NCBI RefSeq assembly: GCF_017996735.1
Contig: NZ_JAGOGJ010000021.1
Span: 1 to 64,000 of the forward strand
Length of the DNA stretch: 64,000 bases
Source: Niveispirillum sp.
GTDB lineage: Bacteria; Pseudomonadota; Alphaproteobacteria; Azospirillales; Azospirillaceae
Reading direction: 5' to 3'
The position numbers were made by a program, and so were the translations under genes. Numbering within the stretch: the stretch's first letter is position 1; each line of letters opens with the position of its first letter. The notes beneath the pieces were generated by a model. The model did not search any database, had not been told where the DNA came from, and saw nothing but the letters and a program-made list of their open reading frames with translations. This document shows positions 1 through 8,560 of this stretch, in pieces.

Positions 1-1
1 G

Positions 2-466
2 GATATCGGGGGGTCGATGGATGACCATATCCGCCTGTGCGAGGAATTGTTCAGCGCGGCACGTGGCGAGTTCAAGCATCTGGAATATTATTACTTCCAC
101 AATTGCGTCTATGAGGGCGTGTGGAAGGACAATAAGCGCCGGAATGTGGAGCGGCTGTCCACCTTCGACGTGATCAATACCTACGCTGCCGACTACAAGC
201 TGGTCTTTGTCGGCGATGCCTCGATGAGCCCCTATGAGATCACCCAGCCAGGCGGCAGTGTGGAACATTTCAACGAGGAGGCGGGCATCGTCTGGATGCG
301 CCGGCTGCTGGACAAATATCCGCATGCCATCTGGCTGAACCCGTCGGATGAACGCTACTGGTCCTATACGCAGTCCATCGGTTTGTTGCGCAAGGTCATG
401 GATGATCGCATGTACCCGCTGACCCTGGCGGGGCTGGACGCGGGCATGCGGGAACTGATGCGATAA
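2..466 (+). CDS. CoxE-like VWA domain protein, C-terminal part (5'-truncated by window edge)
   Basis: Open reading frame that runs in from the left edge; 154 residues are visible before the stop. The first residues are DIGGSMDDH, the DxGxSM metal-ion-dependent adhesion site of von Willebrand A domains as seen in the CoxE/'VWA containing CoxE family' proteins. The remainder (motifs HNCVYEGVW, YKLVFVGDASMSPYEI, WLNPSDERYW) is typical of the C-terminal half of that family. These proteins usually pair with an upstream MoxR AAA+ ATPase and act in maturation or metal insertion of partner enzymes; that partner would lie outside the window. An internal ATG at 17 is part of the motif and not a real start. 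Family assignment is fairly secure, function is inferred. Confidence 0.82.
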   Translation, partial: DIGGSMDDHIRLCEELFSAARGEFKHLEYYYFHNCVYEGVWKDNKRRNVERLSTFDVINTYAADYKLVFVGDASMSPYEITQPGGSVEHFNEEAGIVWMRRLLDKYPHAIWLNPSDERYWSYTQSIGLLRKVMDDRMYPLTLAGLDAGMRELMR

Positions 467-557
467 GGGGGAGCGGGGTTTGGCTGCCTTCTGCCCCATC
501 GACGCCGCGACCGGTTGCCCTTACACTGCCGGAATGATGAGGGGTCATCCTGCATGC

Positions 558-584
558 TTGTGTTAAATCAACGGTTTGTAAGAT
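558..584 (+). promoter_or_regulatory. candidate sigma-70 promoter of the envC-ctpA-yibQ operon
   Basis: TTGTGT at 558-563 and TAAGAT at 579-584, separated by a short 15-nt spacer, in the AT-richest part of the gap before the EnvC-like gene. It would place transcription initiation just before 595, which argues for translation starting at the downstream TTG at 628. The spacer is suboptimal, so this is only a suggestion. Confidence 0.3.
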
Positions 585-627
585 ATCCTTCACCTTGATT
601 CTCGCTCCGATTCGGGAAACTCTTTAC

Positions 628-1878
628 TTGTCCCTGCGTTATCCGCCCGTTATCGCCCTGTCTTTGCTGCCGGCCCTGCTGGCGGCACCCGTTCTGGCGC
701 AGGAGAAGAAGCCCGATCCGGCCAAGCAGCTTCAGCAGGTGCAGCGCGATCTGCAGGAAGCGGACAAGGCCAAGGCACAGTTGGATGCCAAGGCTGAGGC
801 CCTTGAAAAGGAACTGGCCGACCTGCGCGCGCGCGCCATCGAGGCGGCAGACCAGCAGCGCAGCCAGGCCGACGAACTGGCCCGTCTGGAAGGCGCCCTG
901 GGCGAGTTGGGGGAGGAGGAGAAGGCCCGGCTGGACAAGATCGAGGCCGACCGCGCCGCCCTGGCCGACCTGCTGGGCGCGTTGCAACGCCTGTCACGCC
1001 TGCCGCCCGACACGATGGTCGCGGCCCCGCAATCACCCAGCGATACCGTGAAAAGCGCGCTTCTGCTGCGATCGGCGGTGCCGGAGTTGAAGACCCGCGC
1101 CGATGCCCTGTCCAAGGAATTGCAGGGCCTGGTCGATCTGCGCCGTCAATTGGCACAGCAGAAGGACAAGACGGCGCGTGCGGCGGAAAGTCTGGCCCTG
1201 CGCCAGAAGGATCTGGCCACCCTGGTGGCCAGGCGCGAGGAAGTGTCGAAGAATACCGACAGCGAGCGTACCAGACTGGCCAGCCGCGTTGCGTCGCTGG
1301 GTGAGCGGGCGGGCGACCTCAAGGACCTGATCGAAAAGCTGGAAGCCGAACGCAGGGCCGAGGCGGCGCGTAAGGCGGAGGCCGAGCGGCGCCGGCAGGC
1401 ACAGGTGGAGGCCGATCGCGAGAAGCGGACCCGCGATCGGGTGGCCGGTCTGAAACGCGCCCCGCCGGAGCCACAATCGGCCGGCATCCTGGGCGGCATG
1501 GTCGCCCCCGTCAGTGGCAAGGTGGTCAAGCGGTATGGCCAGACGGATGAGGTGGGGGCGACCAGTCGGGGCCTGACCTATACCGGTCGGGCTGGTGGCC
1601 CCGTTGTTGCACCGGCCGACGGGGCGGTGATGTTCGCGGGGCCGTTCAAGGGTTACGGGCTTCTCTTGATCCTTGAACATGCCAACGGATATCATTCCCT
1701 TCTGTCCGGTCTGGGGCGTATTGATGCCCAGGTGGGACAGCGCGTGCTGGGCGGGGAGCCGGTGGGACTTCTGTCGGGGGATGGGGACCCGACATTGTAT
1801 TACGAGCTGCGGCGCGGTGGTCAGCCTGTCAACCCCGCGCGCGGCCTTGCAGCCTCCGACGGCAAAGGACAAGGTTGA
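628..1878 (+). CDS. envC: murein hydrolase activator EnvC-like protein (degenerate M23/LytM)
   Basis: 416 residues from the TTG at 628 (a TTG at 595 would add 11 residues but has no ribosome binding site). A signal peptide ends at ALLAAPVLAQ, followed by long charged coiled coils (about residues 30-145 and 180-275, rich in K/E/A/R), then a LytM domain over the last 120 residues. The zinc-binding HxxxD and HxH motifs of active M23 peptidases are missing: the strand that normally carries HxH reads LYYELRRGGQPVNP. This is the arrangement of EnvC, which does not cut peptidoglycan itself but activates amidases in the periplasm at division. The next gene, the ctpA-type protease, starts 2 nt after the stop, so the two are cotranscribed, as in many alphaproteobacteria. 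The family call is strong; the exact partner amidase is unknown. Confidence 0.85.
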   Translation: MSLRYPPVIALSLLPALLAAPVLAQEKKPDPAKQLQQVQRDLQEADKAKAQLDAKAEALEKELADLRARAIEAADQQRSQADELARLEGALGELGEEEKARLDKIEADRAALADLLGALQRLSRLPPDTMVAAPQSPSDTVKSALLLRSAVPELKTRADALSKELQGLVDLRRQLAQQKDKTARAAESLALRQKDLATLVARREEVSKNTDSERTRLASRVASLGERAGDLKDLIEKLEAERRAEAARKAEAERRRQAQVEADREKRTRDRVAGLKRAPPEPQSAGILGGMVAPVSGKVVKRYGQTDEVGATSRGLTYTGRAGGPVVAPADGAVMFAGPFKGYGLLLILEHANGYHSLLSGLGRIDAQVGQRVLGGEPVGLLSGDGDPTLYYELRRGGQPVNPARGLAASDGKGQG

Positions 1879-1880
1879 TC

Positions 1881-3269
1881 ATGAGCAAGCTGTTCTCCAC
1901 TGCCGCCATCGCGGCCCTGCTGGCCTTCACCGCCCCCCTTGGTGTGACGGACGGTGCCCAGGCGCGCGAACCGCTGAAGTCGGAAACCTATAAGCAACTG
2001 GACCTGTTCGCCGATGTGTTCGAACGGGTCCGGTCCGAATATGTGGAAGAGGTATCGGACGAACAACTGATCGAGGCGGCCATCGACGGCATGCTCACCT
2101 CGCTCGACCCGCATTCCTCTTACCTCAACAAGAAGAATTTCGCCGATATGCGGGTGCAGACCCGGGGCGAATTCGGGGGGCTGGGCATTGAGGTGACGAC
2201 GGAGAATGGCTTCGTCAAGGTCATCTCCCCCATGGATGACACGCCGGCCGCCCGTGCGGGGGTGCAGCCGGGCGACTATATCACCCATCTGAATGACGAA
2301 CAGATCGTTGGCCTGTCGCTGAACGAGGCGGTGGAGAAGATGCGCGGCCCCGTGGGCAGCGACATCAAGGTCACCATCCGTCGCGCCAGTGTCGCGGAGC
2401 CCATCCAGTTGAACCTGACCCGCGCCAGCATCAAGGTACAGTCCGTCCGTTTCCGCGTGGAGAACAATGTCGGTTATATCCGCATCTCCAGCTTCAACGA
2501 GCAGACGCAGCCCGGCCTGGACAAGGCCATGGCAAAGCTGAAGGAACAACTGGGGACCAAGCTGATCGGCTATGTCCTGGACCTGCGCAACAATCCGGGG
2601 GGGCTGCTGGATCAGGCCGTTTCGGTGTCCGATACCTTCCTGGAGAAGGGACGGGAGATCGTGTCCACCCGTGGACGCGGCGGCAAGGAAGGGGACCGTT
2701 ACACGGCCAAGCCCGGTGACGCCGCCGACGGCCTGCCGGTGGTGGTCCTGATCAATGGCGGCTCGGCCTCGGCATCGGAGATTGTGGCCGGAGCCCTGCA
2801 GGACCATAAGCGCGCCATCATCCTGGGCACCCAGAGCTTCGGCAAGGGATCGGTGCAGACCATCATCCCGTTGCAGGGCCAGCAGAGTGCCATGCGCCTG
2901 ACCACCTCGCGCTATTACACACCTTCCGGCAAGTCGATCCAGCAACTGGGCATCACCCCGGATATCGAGGTGCAGCCCGCCAAGATCGAGGAACTGGCTG
3001 CCGCCGGACAGCGCCGGCGTGAGGCCGACCTGCCCAACGCCCTGCGCAATACCGACCAGGGGGCCGCCGCCAAGCCGGCCCCGACACCGGCCCCCGGTGC
3101 GGCGGCACAGCCGCCTGCGCCAGCAGCCGCACCGGCACCCAACCCGGCGGCAACGCCCGTCGCCGCCAACAGCAATGCTGATGCACCGCCGGTGGATTAC
3201 CAACTGGCCCGCGCCGTCGATCTGCTGCGGGGCGTGTCCTTGTTCAACCAACCAAAACACACCAATTAA
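1881..3269 (+). CDS. ctpA: S41 family C-terminal processing peptidase (CtpA)
   Basis: 462 residues from ATG 1881. An N-terminal signal segment (LFSTAAIAALLAFTAPLG) exports it to the periplasm. Order: N-terminal helical segment, PDZ domain about residues 95-180 (GGLGIEV, GVQPGDYI), then the S41 core with FNEQTQPGL, DLRNNPGGLL, the catalytic serine in NGGSASASEIVAGAL (about residue 296) and the catalytic lysine in SFGKGSVQ. A proline/alanine-rich tail (residues about 390-430) precedes a conserved end, YQLARAVDLLRG. Tail-specific proteases of this class degrade or mature periplasmic proteins and, in other bacteria, control peptidoglycan hydrolases. That fits its position between an EnvC-like factor and a YibQ-like protein. 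Confidence 0.95.
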   Translation: MSKLFSTAAIAALLAFTAPLGVTDGAQAREPLKSETYKQLDLFADVFERVRSEYVEEVSDEQLIEAAIDGMLTSLDPHSSYLNKKNFADMRVQTRGEFGGLGIEVTTENGFVKVISPMDDTPAARAGVQPGDYITHLNDEQIVGLSLNEAVEKMRGPVGSDIKVTIRRASVAEPIQLNLTRASIKVQSVRFRVENNVGYIRISSFNEQTQPGLDKAMAKLKEQLGTKLIGYVLDLRNNPGGLLDQAVSVSDTFLEKGREIVSTRGRGGKEGDRYTAKPGDAADGLPVVVLINGGSASASEIVAGALQDHKRAIILGTQSFGKGSVQTIIPLQGQQSAMRLTTSRYYTPSGKSIQQLGITPDIEVQPAKIEELAAAGQRRREADLPNALRNTDQGAAAKPAPTPAPGAAAQPPAPAAAPAPNPAATPVAANSNADAPPVDYQLARAVDLLRGVSLFNQPKHTN

Positions 3270-3290
3270 CCGAGCCAAAGCACCCGCACC

Positions 3291-4625
3291 GTGGCCTTGT
3301 TCCCGCTCTCCAGGAAAAAAAAGACGCAAGCCGACCCGGGGGATGGCGGAAGCGCTGCTGTATTGGCATCGCGTCTGGGGGCCAAGCGCCAGGCCAAGGC
3401 GCATGATCGGGCGGCCAAGAAGGACGGCAAGCGCTGGTCCTTCGGCCGCAAGGGCAAGAAGGCAAAGCCCGCCGCGGCCGACGCGATGGACCTGGCCTTT
3501 GTGGCCGATGACGAGCATGTGTCCGATCCGGGTGACGGGGCGGGCGCAACAGGCCGCAAGAAACATAAGAAGAAACGCGGGAAGCCGTCGCCGCCCTTGA
3601 TCGGCGCCATGGTTCTGGTTCTGGCCCTGGCCGGTACCGCCACATGGCTGGCCATCGAGGCGCCGGAAACCAAGCGCCGGCTGGAATCGGTGCGCAGTCT
3701 GGGGCGTGGTGTGCCCGTGATGCTGCCTGATGGCACGCCGCGTTTTGCCGACGCGGCCCAGGCAGCGCCGGAGGAAGAGGTGCCGCTGGACCCGGTCGAT
3801 ATGCCGGTAACGCTGACACCGTCGCGCAATGACCAGTTGCTGGAGCGGCTGCGTGTGGGGCGGGTGCCGCGCGTGGCGCCCGATGGCACCGCGCCCTGGC
3901 AATATTATGCCCGCCCCTTTCCACAGGAGGACAAGCGGCCGCGCATCGCCATCGTCCTGACGGGTCTCGGCCTGTCGGAAGCGGCCACGCATGAGGCGAT
4001 CGACCGGCTGCCGGGTGCCGTCACCTTCTCCTTCACCCCCACGGCGGAGAACTTGCAGGCCAAGGTGGACGAGGCGCGGGCCAAGGGGCACGAGGTGCTG
4101 CTGTCGGTCCCGATGCAGCCCGTCGGCTATCCCGCCAATGATCCAGGTCCCAACACGCTTCTGTCCAACCTGTCGGATGAAGAGAATGTCCGGCGACTGG
4201 AGGCGACGCTGGCGGCCTTTACCGGCTATGTCGGTGTGACGTCAAAGACCGACAGCGGGACGGAATTCCTGACCCAGCGGGAAAGCCTGCGTGGCGTATT
4301 GCTGCAGGTGCAGCGTCGGGGCCTTGTCTTTCTCGACCTGTGGCAGGTGTCGGGCAGCAAGGCGGCGGCCGTGTCCAAGGAATTATCGCTGCCCCGTGCC
4401 ATCAGCGATCTGCAGATCGACCGCATCCCGTCTGGTATCGGCATCGATGCGCAACTGGCACAACTGGAACGCCTGGCCCAAGCCAATGGCGTGGCGGTCG
4501 GCTTTGCGGAAGTGAGCAATCCCGTCAGTCTGGAGCGGCTGTCGGTCTGGTCGGCGCGCCTGCGCGACCGGGGCATCGTTCTGGCCCCCGTCACGGCCAT
4601 CGTGAACCGGCAGCCCGACCGATAA
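3291..4625 (+). CDS. divergent polysaccharide deacetylase family protein (YibQ-like)
   Basis: 444 residues, GTG start at 3291, 21 nt after ctpA. The N terminus is strongly basic (KKHKKKRGK) and is followed by one membrane segment (residues about 103-121, IGAMVLVLALAGTATWLAI), so most of the protein faces the periplasm. The C-terminal half from PRIAIVLTGLGL to the end is the divergent polysaccharide deacetylase domain, with the characteristic LPGAVTFSF, EVLLSVPMQP and TSKTDSGTEFLTQ motifs. Function in this family is not established experimentally. The envC-ctpA-yibQ gene order is widespread and suggests a role in envelope or septal peptidoglycan metabolism. Confidence 0.88.
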   Translation: MALFPLSRKKKTQADPGDGGSAAVLASRLGAKRQAKAHDRAAKKDGKRWSFGRKGKKAKPAAADAMDLAFVADDEHVSDPGDGAGATGRKKHKKKRGKPSPPLIGAMVLVLALAGTATWLAIEAPETKRRLESVRSLGRGVPVMLPDGTPRFADAAQAAPEEEVPLDPVDMPVTLTPSRNDQLLERLRVGRVPRVAPDGTAPWQYYARPFPQEDKRPRIAIVLTGLGLSEAATHEAIDRLPGAVTFSFTPTAENLQAKVDEARAKGHEVLLSVPMQPVGYPANDPGPNTLLSNLSDEENVRRLEATLAAFTGYVGVTSKTDSGTEFLTQRESLRGVLLQVQRRGLVFLDLWQVSGSKAAAVSKELSLPRAISDLQIDRIPSGIGIDAQLAQLERLAQANGVAVGFAEVSNPVSLERLSVWSARLRDRGIVLAPVTAIVNRQPDR

Positions 4626-4628
4626 ACC

Positions 4629-4979
4629 TCACACGCCCGTCGGGCGCTGCATCATCATGGCCTTGGATACGATCAGGGCGATGTTGTCGCCCTCTACCTC
4701 GATCGATTTGTTGGCCGTGCGGGGCAGGGGGATTTTGAGCTTGCGGCAGAACACGATCAGCATGGCCGCAACCTCGCTCTCCTCCATCTCCACCTCGCGA
4801 TAGGTGCTGGACCCCGTGGCCTGGATCTTGACGCCCAGCACCAGGGGATCGGCGCTGCGGATGACGATCGGACCCAGAAGGCCCGGCGGCTGCTTCGTGG
4901 GGAACAGTTCACGGAAGGTCTTGACGGCTTCCCGGATGGCTTCCGGGGAAAACATGATGTGGCGGCTATCAACAATCAT
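4629..4979 (-). CDS. conserved hypothetical protein, 116 aa
   Basis: Compact protein with no signal peptide or membrane segment, starting MIVDSRHIMFSP and containing FRELFPTKQPPGLLGP, IRSADPLVLGVKIQ and EESEVAAMLIVFCRKLKIPLPR. Third-position GC and codon use match the neighbouring genes. A second possible start is the ATG nine codons in (MFSPEAI). It ends 3 nt from the convergent YibQ-like gene and is divergent from prpE. I do not recognise the family; the even distribution of charged and hydrophobic residues suggests a small soluble cytoplasmic protein. Confidence 0.7.
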   Translation of the reverse strand: MIVDSRHIMFSPEAIREAVKTFRELFPTKQPPGLLGPIVIRSADPLVLGVKIQATGSSTYREVEMEESEVAAMLIVFCRKLKIPLPRTANKSIEVEGDNIALIVSKAMMMQRPTGV

Positions 4980-5197
4980 CGTGGAAAAAGCTTTCGGTCA
5001 GGCAATGAATGGCACGAATGTCGCAGACCAAGGTCGGGGATGAAACCGCGCGCGCGTTCCGGCTGATTCAAGTCCAGGATATTGCGGGTGATTACAGCCA
5101 GTTCTATCCCATTCGTACAGGGGCTTTCCATAAGCGGATGGGCGTAGATACAGCGGCCGAAGCACCACTGAAAGCGGAAAATCAAGGGGAGGATACA

Positions 5198-7096
5198 ATG
5201 ACCGGAGCCTACCATCCCATCCATGCCCGTTCACTGGCTGATCCGGCCGGTTTCTGGGCAGAGGCGGCGACGGCCATCGAATGGGATGCCTTCCCGGAAA
5301 CCATCCTGGATGACAGTGACGCGCCCTTTTACCGCTGGTATCGCGGCGGACGGCTGAATATCTGCCATAATGCGCTGGACCGGCATGTGGCCGGTGGTCG
5401 CGCTGAACAGGCCGCCCTGATCTATGACAGCCCCGTCACAGGCGTGAAGCAGACCCTGACCTATGCCGCGTTGCTGGACAAAGTGTCACGGTTCGCCGGC
5501 GTGCTACGCGATCTGGGTGTGGAAAAGGGTGATCGGGTCATCATCTATATGCCGATGATCCCGGAGGCGGTGGTGGGCATGCTGGCCTGTGCCCGCATCG
5601 GGGCCATTCATTCCGTCGTATTCGGTGGGTTCGCCCCGCATGAACTGGCGACCCGTATCAATGATGCCACGCCCAAGGTGATCCTGTCGGCCAGTTGCGG
5701 CGTGGAGGGGGCCAAGGTTCTGCCCTACAAGCCGATGCTGGACGCCGCCATCGAACAGGCCAGCCACAAGCCAGACCATTGTGTGGTGTTCCAGCGTCCG
5801 CAGGTGGCAGCCTCGCTGGTTCCTGGTCGCGATGTCGACTGGACCGAGGCTTCGGGGTTGGCGGTGCCGGCGGCCTGCGTATCAATGGCGGCCACCGACC
5901 CGCTTTATGTCCTGTACACGTCCGGCACGACGGGACAGCCCAAGGGCGTGGTGCGCGACACCGGCGGTTATGCCGTGGCCCTGGAATGGACCATGGAGCA
6001 TTTCTACGGCGCCAAGCCGGGGGAGGTATTCTGGGCCGCCAGTGACGTGGGCTGGGTTGTGGGCCATTCCTACATCGTCTATGGCCCCCTGCTGCATGGC
6101 TGCACCACCCTGGTCTATGAAGGCAAGCCCGTGGGCACGCCGGATGCCGGCGCCTTCTGGCGTGTGATTGCCGAGCACAAGGTGTCGGTGCAGTTCACCG
6201 CCCCCACGGCCTTCCGCGCCATCAAGCGGGAAGACCCGAATGGCGAATTGCTGCATCTCTATGACATGTCCAGTCTGCGCGCGCTGTTCCTGGCCGGGGA
6301 ACGGTCGGACCCGGACACGCTGAACTGGGCAGAAACCCACCTGAAAGTCCCGGTGATCGACCATTGGTGGCAGACGGAAACCGGCTGGCCCGTGGCCGGC
6401 AACCCGCTGGGCATCGAACTGATGAAGGTGAAATATGGCAGTACCGCTGTCCCGTTGCCCGGCTGGGACATCCGTGTCCTGGCCCCGGACGGAACGGAGG
6501 TGAAGCGGGGCGATATCGGTGCCATCGTCGCCAAACTGCCGCTGCCGCCGGGCACGCTGCCCACCCTGTGGAATGCGCGCGACCGGTTCTTCAAAAGCTA
6601 TCTTGCCGATTTCCCCGGCTATTATCAGACGTCGGATGCCGGTTTCATCGATAATGACGGCTATATCTATGTCATGGCCCGCACCGACGACATCATCAAT
6701 GTCGCCGGCCACCGCCTGTCGACGGGGGCCATGGAAGAGGTGTTGTCGGGCCATCCCGATGTGGCCGAATGTGCCGTCATCGGCGTCGCTGATGATCTGA
6801 AGGGGCAGTTGCCGCTGGGTTTCATCGTGTTGAAACGCGGCGTGGACAGGCCCTATGCCGACATCATCAAGGAAGTGGTGAAGAAGGTCCGCGACGAGAT
6901 CGGACCCGTCGCCGCCTTCAAGCAGGCCATCGTGGTGGACCGGTTGCCAAAGACGCGGTCGGGCAAAATCCTGCGCGGCACCATGCAGAAGATCGCCGAC
7001 AGCGAACCCTGGAAGATGCCCGCCACCATCGACGACCCCATCATCCTGGACGAGATCGGCGATGCCCTGAAGGGCGCCGGCTATGCGAAAGGATAG
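5198..7096 (+). CDS. prpE: propionate--CoA ligase
   Basis: 632 residues from the ATG at 5198, chosen because AAGGGGAGG precedes it by 6 nt and because it gives the usual PrpE length; the frame stays open upstream without homology. An acetyl-CoA synthetase-like N-terminal domain is followed by the AMP-binding signature YTSGTTGQPKGVVRD (about residue 245), VKYGSTAVPLPGWDI, and the C-terminal A10 motif KTRSGKILR with the catalytic/acetylatable lysine. VILSASCGVEG and DVGWVVGHSYI are typical of the propionyl-CoA rather than the acetyl-CoA synthetase branch. It activates propionate (and other short acyls) to the CoA ester in the cytoplasm. No methylcitrate-cycle gene is adjacent, so the pathway is not shown by context. 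Confidence 0.92.
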   Translation: MTGAYHPIHARSLADPAGFWAEAATAIEWDAFPETILDDSDAPFYRWYRGGRLNICHNALDRHVAGGRAEQAALIYDSPVTGVKQTLTYAALLDKVSRFAGVLRDLGVEKGDRVIIYMPMIPEAVVGMLACARIGAIHSVVFGGFAPHELATRINDATPKVILSASCGVEGAKVLPYKPMLDAAIEQASHKPDHCVVFQRPQVAASLVPGRDVDWTEASGLAVPAACVSMAATDPLYVLYTSGTTGQPKGVVRDTGGYAVALEWTMEHFYGAKPGEVFWAASDVGWVVGHSYIVYGPLLHGCTTLVYEGKPVGTPDAGAFWRVIAEHKVSVQFTAPTAFRAIKREDPNGELLHLYDMSSLRALFLAGERSDPDTLNWAETHLKVPVIDHWWQTETGWPVAGNPLGIELMKVKYGSTAVPLPGWDIRVLAPDGTEVKRGDIGAIVAKLPLPPGTLPTLWNARDRFFKSYLADFPGYYQTSDAGFIDNDGYIYVMARTDDIINVAGHRLSTGAMEEVLSGHPDVAECAVIGVADDLKGQLPLGFIVLKRGVDRPYADIIKEVVKKVRDEIGPVAAFKQAIVVDRLPKTRSGKILRGTMQKIADSEPWKMPATIDDPIILDEIGDALKGAGYAKG

Positions 7097-7260
7097 GACA
7101 AGGGGTGCGCTAATTCGGCAACAATGATGACGATTTCTTTACGGTCATCGTTGTCATACGGACATGGCCGGTTGACCGGAAGGCGTCATGCACATAGGGT
7201 CGCCTTGCTCGTTCGGCAGAGTTGAACGGGTGGGGCTTCAGGGAAACGGGTAAAAAATAG

Positions 7261-7290
7261 AGGGCCGCCAACGTAGCGGCCCTCTTTTTA
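7261..7290. terminator. bidirectional rho-independent terminator between prpE and hsp20
   Basis: Perfect 8-bp stem (AGGGCCGC 7261-7268 with GCGGCCCT 7276-7283, 7-nt loop) followed on the plus strand by CTTTTTA and preceded by TAAAAAAT, which is a U-run on the minus strand. It can therefore stop transcription from prpE and from the converging hsp20 gene. Confidence 0.85.
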
Positions 7291-7346
7291 TTTGCCTATG
7301 GATGTGTGTTGGCTTTGGACTGCCCGGGCAGGGGCAGCCAAGGGGA

Positions 7347-7370
7347 AGCGGGTGGCCGGAACCACCCGCT
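7347..7370 (-). other. hairpin downstream of hsp20
   Basis: Perfect 9-bp inverted repeat (AGCGGGTGG / CCACCCGCT, 6-nt loop) 20 nt beyond the hsp20 stop. There is no U-run, so it is more likely an mRNA 3'-end stabilising structure upstream of the true terminator at 7261-7290. Confidence 0.45.
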
Positions 7371-7389
7371 TTGGTCAGCAAGCCTGACG

Positions 7390-7857
7390 TCAGGCGGCAG
7401 CCGCCTGGGTCACGCCCGGCAGCGCGGCCGGGGTCAGGTTGCTGATCTGGATGGTGCGGGGCTTCATGGCCTCCGGCACCTCACGGACCAGTTCGATATG
7501 CAGCAGACCGTTTTCCAGCGCGGCATTGTTCACGCGGATATGGTCGGCCAACTGGAACCGGCGTTCAAACGCACGACCGGCAATGCCACGATGCAGGAAG
7601 GTGCCGCCCTGCTGTTCCTTCGCCTTGCCCTGCACGATCAGCAGGTTGGGATGGGCGGTGATTTCCAGATCGCCCAGGCCGAAGCCGGCAACCGCCATGG
7701 TGATGCGGTACTGGTCATCATCCAGCTTTTCGATATTGTACGGGGGGTAGGCGTTATGGCTGTTATCCTCGCCATTCAGCGCGCTTTCCAGCAGGCGCGT
7801 CACGCGGTCGAAACCGACGGTGGAACGGAAAAGCGGCGAGAGATCATAGCTGCGCAT
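7390..7857 (-). CDS. small heat-shock protein, Hsp20/IbpA family
   Basis: 155 residues, ATG at 7857. Starts with the IbpA-type sequence MRSYDLSPLFRSTVGFDRV and carries an alpha-crystallin domain from about residue 38 (PPYNIEKLDDDQYRITMAVAGF) to about 130, including the conserved AFERRFQL and ENGLLHIEL. The C-terminal tail has IQI, the I-x-I anchor that bridges oligomer subunits. It is an ATP-independent chaperone that holds unfolding proteins in the cytoplasm. The short 5' UTR is a ROSE-type RNA thermometer and a sigma-32-like promoter lies upstream, so expression should be induced by heat at both transcription and translation. Confidence 0.95.
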   Translation of the reverse strand: MRSYDLSPLFRSTVGFDRVTRLLESALNGEDNSHNAYPPYNIEKLDDDQYRITMAVAGFGLGDLEITAHPNLLIVQGKAKEQQGGTFLHRGIAGRAFERRFQLADHIRVNNAALENGLLHIELVREVPEAMKPRTIQISNLTPAALPGVTQAAAA

Positions 7858-7962
7858 AGGTATCCTCCAAGAGCGATACGTTGAGGGTCAGGGCTCCCGC
7901 TATCGGCCAGCCCCTTGGTTTTGTGGCGTTTTTCGACCCCGACACCGGGCGTCGCTTCCACG
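7858..7962 (-). promoter_or_regulatory. ROSE-type RNA thermometer in the hsp20 5' UTR
   Basis: The mRNA just before the start codon folds as GUAUC-G-CUC / UUG loop / GAG-GAUAC (7879 to 7860): an 8-bp stem with a single bulged G that sequesters the Shine-Dalgarno GGAGGA, two nt before AUG. The 5' arm contains UCGCU, the U(U/C)GCU box that defines ROSE elements. Further weak hairpins upstream complete a leader of about 100 nt. ROSE elements are known in front of Hsp20 genes in alpha- and gammaproteobacteria and melt at heat-shock temperature. Confidence 0.85.
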
Positions 7963-7969
7963 CTTAATG

Positions 7970-7998
7970 AGTTAAGCAGCGCCCAATCCCCCTTCAAG
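7970..7998 (-). promoter_or_regulatory. candidate sigma-32 heat-shock promoter of hsp20
   Basis: On the minus strand CTTGAA (7998-7993) is followed, about 17 nt later, by CTTAACT (7976-7970), close to the alphaproteobacterial heat-shock consensus CTTG-N17-CYTATNT. The -10 element overlaps a perfect small inverted repeat CTTAA-TGAG-TTAAG (7963-7976). Confidence 0.55.
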
Positions 7999-8158
7999 AG
8001 GCGGGCACAAAAAATGTCCCATGCCGGATCAATGGTCGCCAGACCCCACCACCTACTTTTGCCACAATTGTCAGTCGGGATCGAAGGGCACACACTGATC
8101 CACTGATCAAGGCATGCATGGCGCCCAACGGAGCCAAGGATGCTGGAAGGAGATGCGG

Positions 8159-8560
8159 GTGACCCGACCGACGGCCTTCTTTAACCGCGCCTATGACGAA
8201 ACCATGACGCTTCTGGTCGAGGCGCGGAACTATGTCGCCTATCAGGAAGCGACAGACCAGCGGGGCCTGCCGCCAACCGTCCGCCTGCAGGTATCCTATG
8301 AAAGCATGCGGGTGACCAGCCGCCTGACCCAGGTCATGGCCTGGATGCTGGCGCAGAAGGCGGTTCATGCCGGTGAATTGACGCAGCAACAGGCCGTGGG
8401 GGAGGATTATGCCCTGTCCGGCGGCACCATCTGTGCCGACCCGTCGGGTCCGGACAATCAGCAATTGCCCAACGCGCTGCGCTCCCTGCTGGAACGTAGC
8501 CACAGCCTTTACATGCGCACAACGCGACTTGAGGAGATGGTGAGGCGGAACGTGGCGTGA
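8159..8560 (+). CDS. rcdA: RcdA, regulator of CtrA degradation (DUF1465 family)
   Basis: 133 residues from the GTG at 8159, selected because AAGGAG lies 6 nt before it; the ATG at 8153 abuts that ribosome binding site. The sequence FFNRAYDETMTLLVEARNY, ESMRVTSRLTQVMAWMLAQKAV and LLERSHSLYMRTTRLEEMV matches the helical DUF1465/RcdA family. In Caulobacter RcdA is a ClpXP adaptor that helps deliver the cell-cycle regulator CtrA and other substrates for proteolysis. The middle segment (residues about 85-105) is longer and more polar than the Caulobacter protein. The same adaptor role is inferred here. Confidence 0.85.
   Translation: MTRPTAFFNRAYDETMTLLVEARNYVAYQEATDQRGLPPTVRLQVSYESMRVTSRLTQVMAWMLAQKAVHAGELTQQQAVGEDYALSGGTICADPSGPDNQQLPNALRSLLERSHSLYMRTTRLEEMVRRNVA

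Noticed and set aside
1821..4091. 756-codon open frame on the minus strand across ctpA and the YibQ-like gene
   Set aside because: Antisense shadow caused by high GC3 of the real genes; His/Arg/Gly-rich sequence without motifs.
5009..5197. 63-codon N-terminal extension of prpE
   Set aside because: No homology to PrpE and a good ribosome binding site plus ATG exist at 5198.
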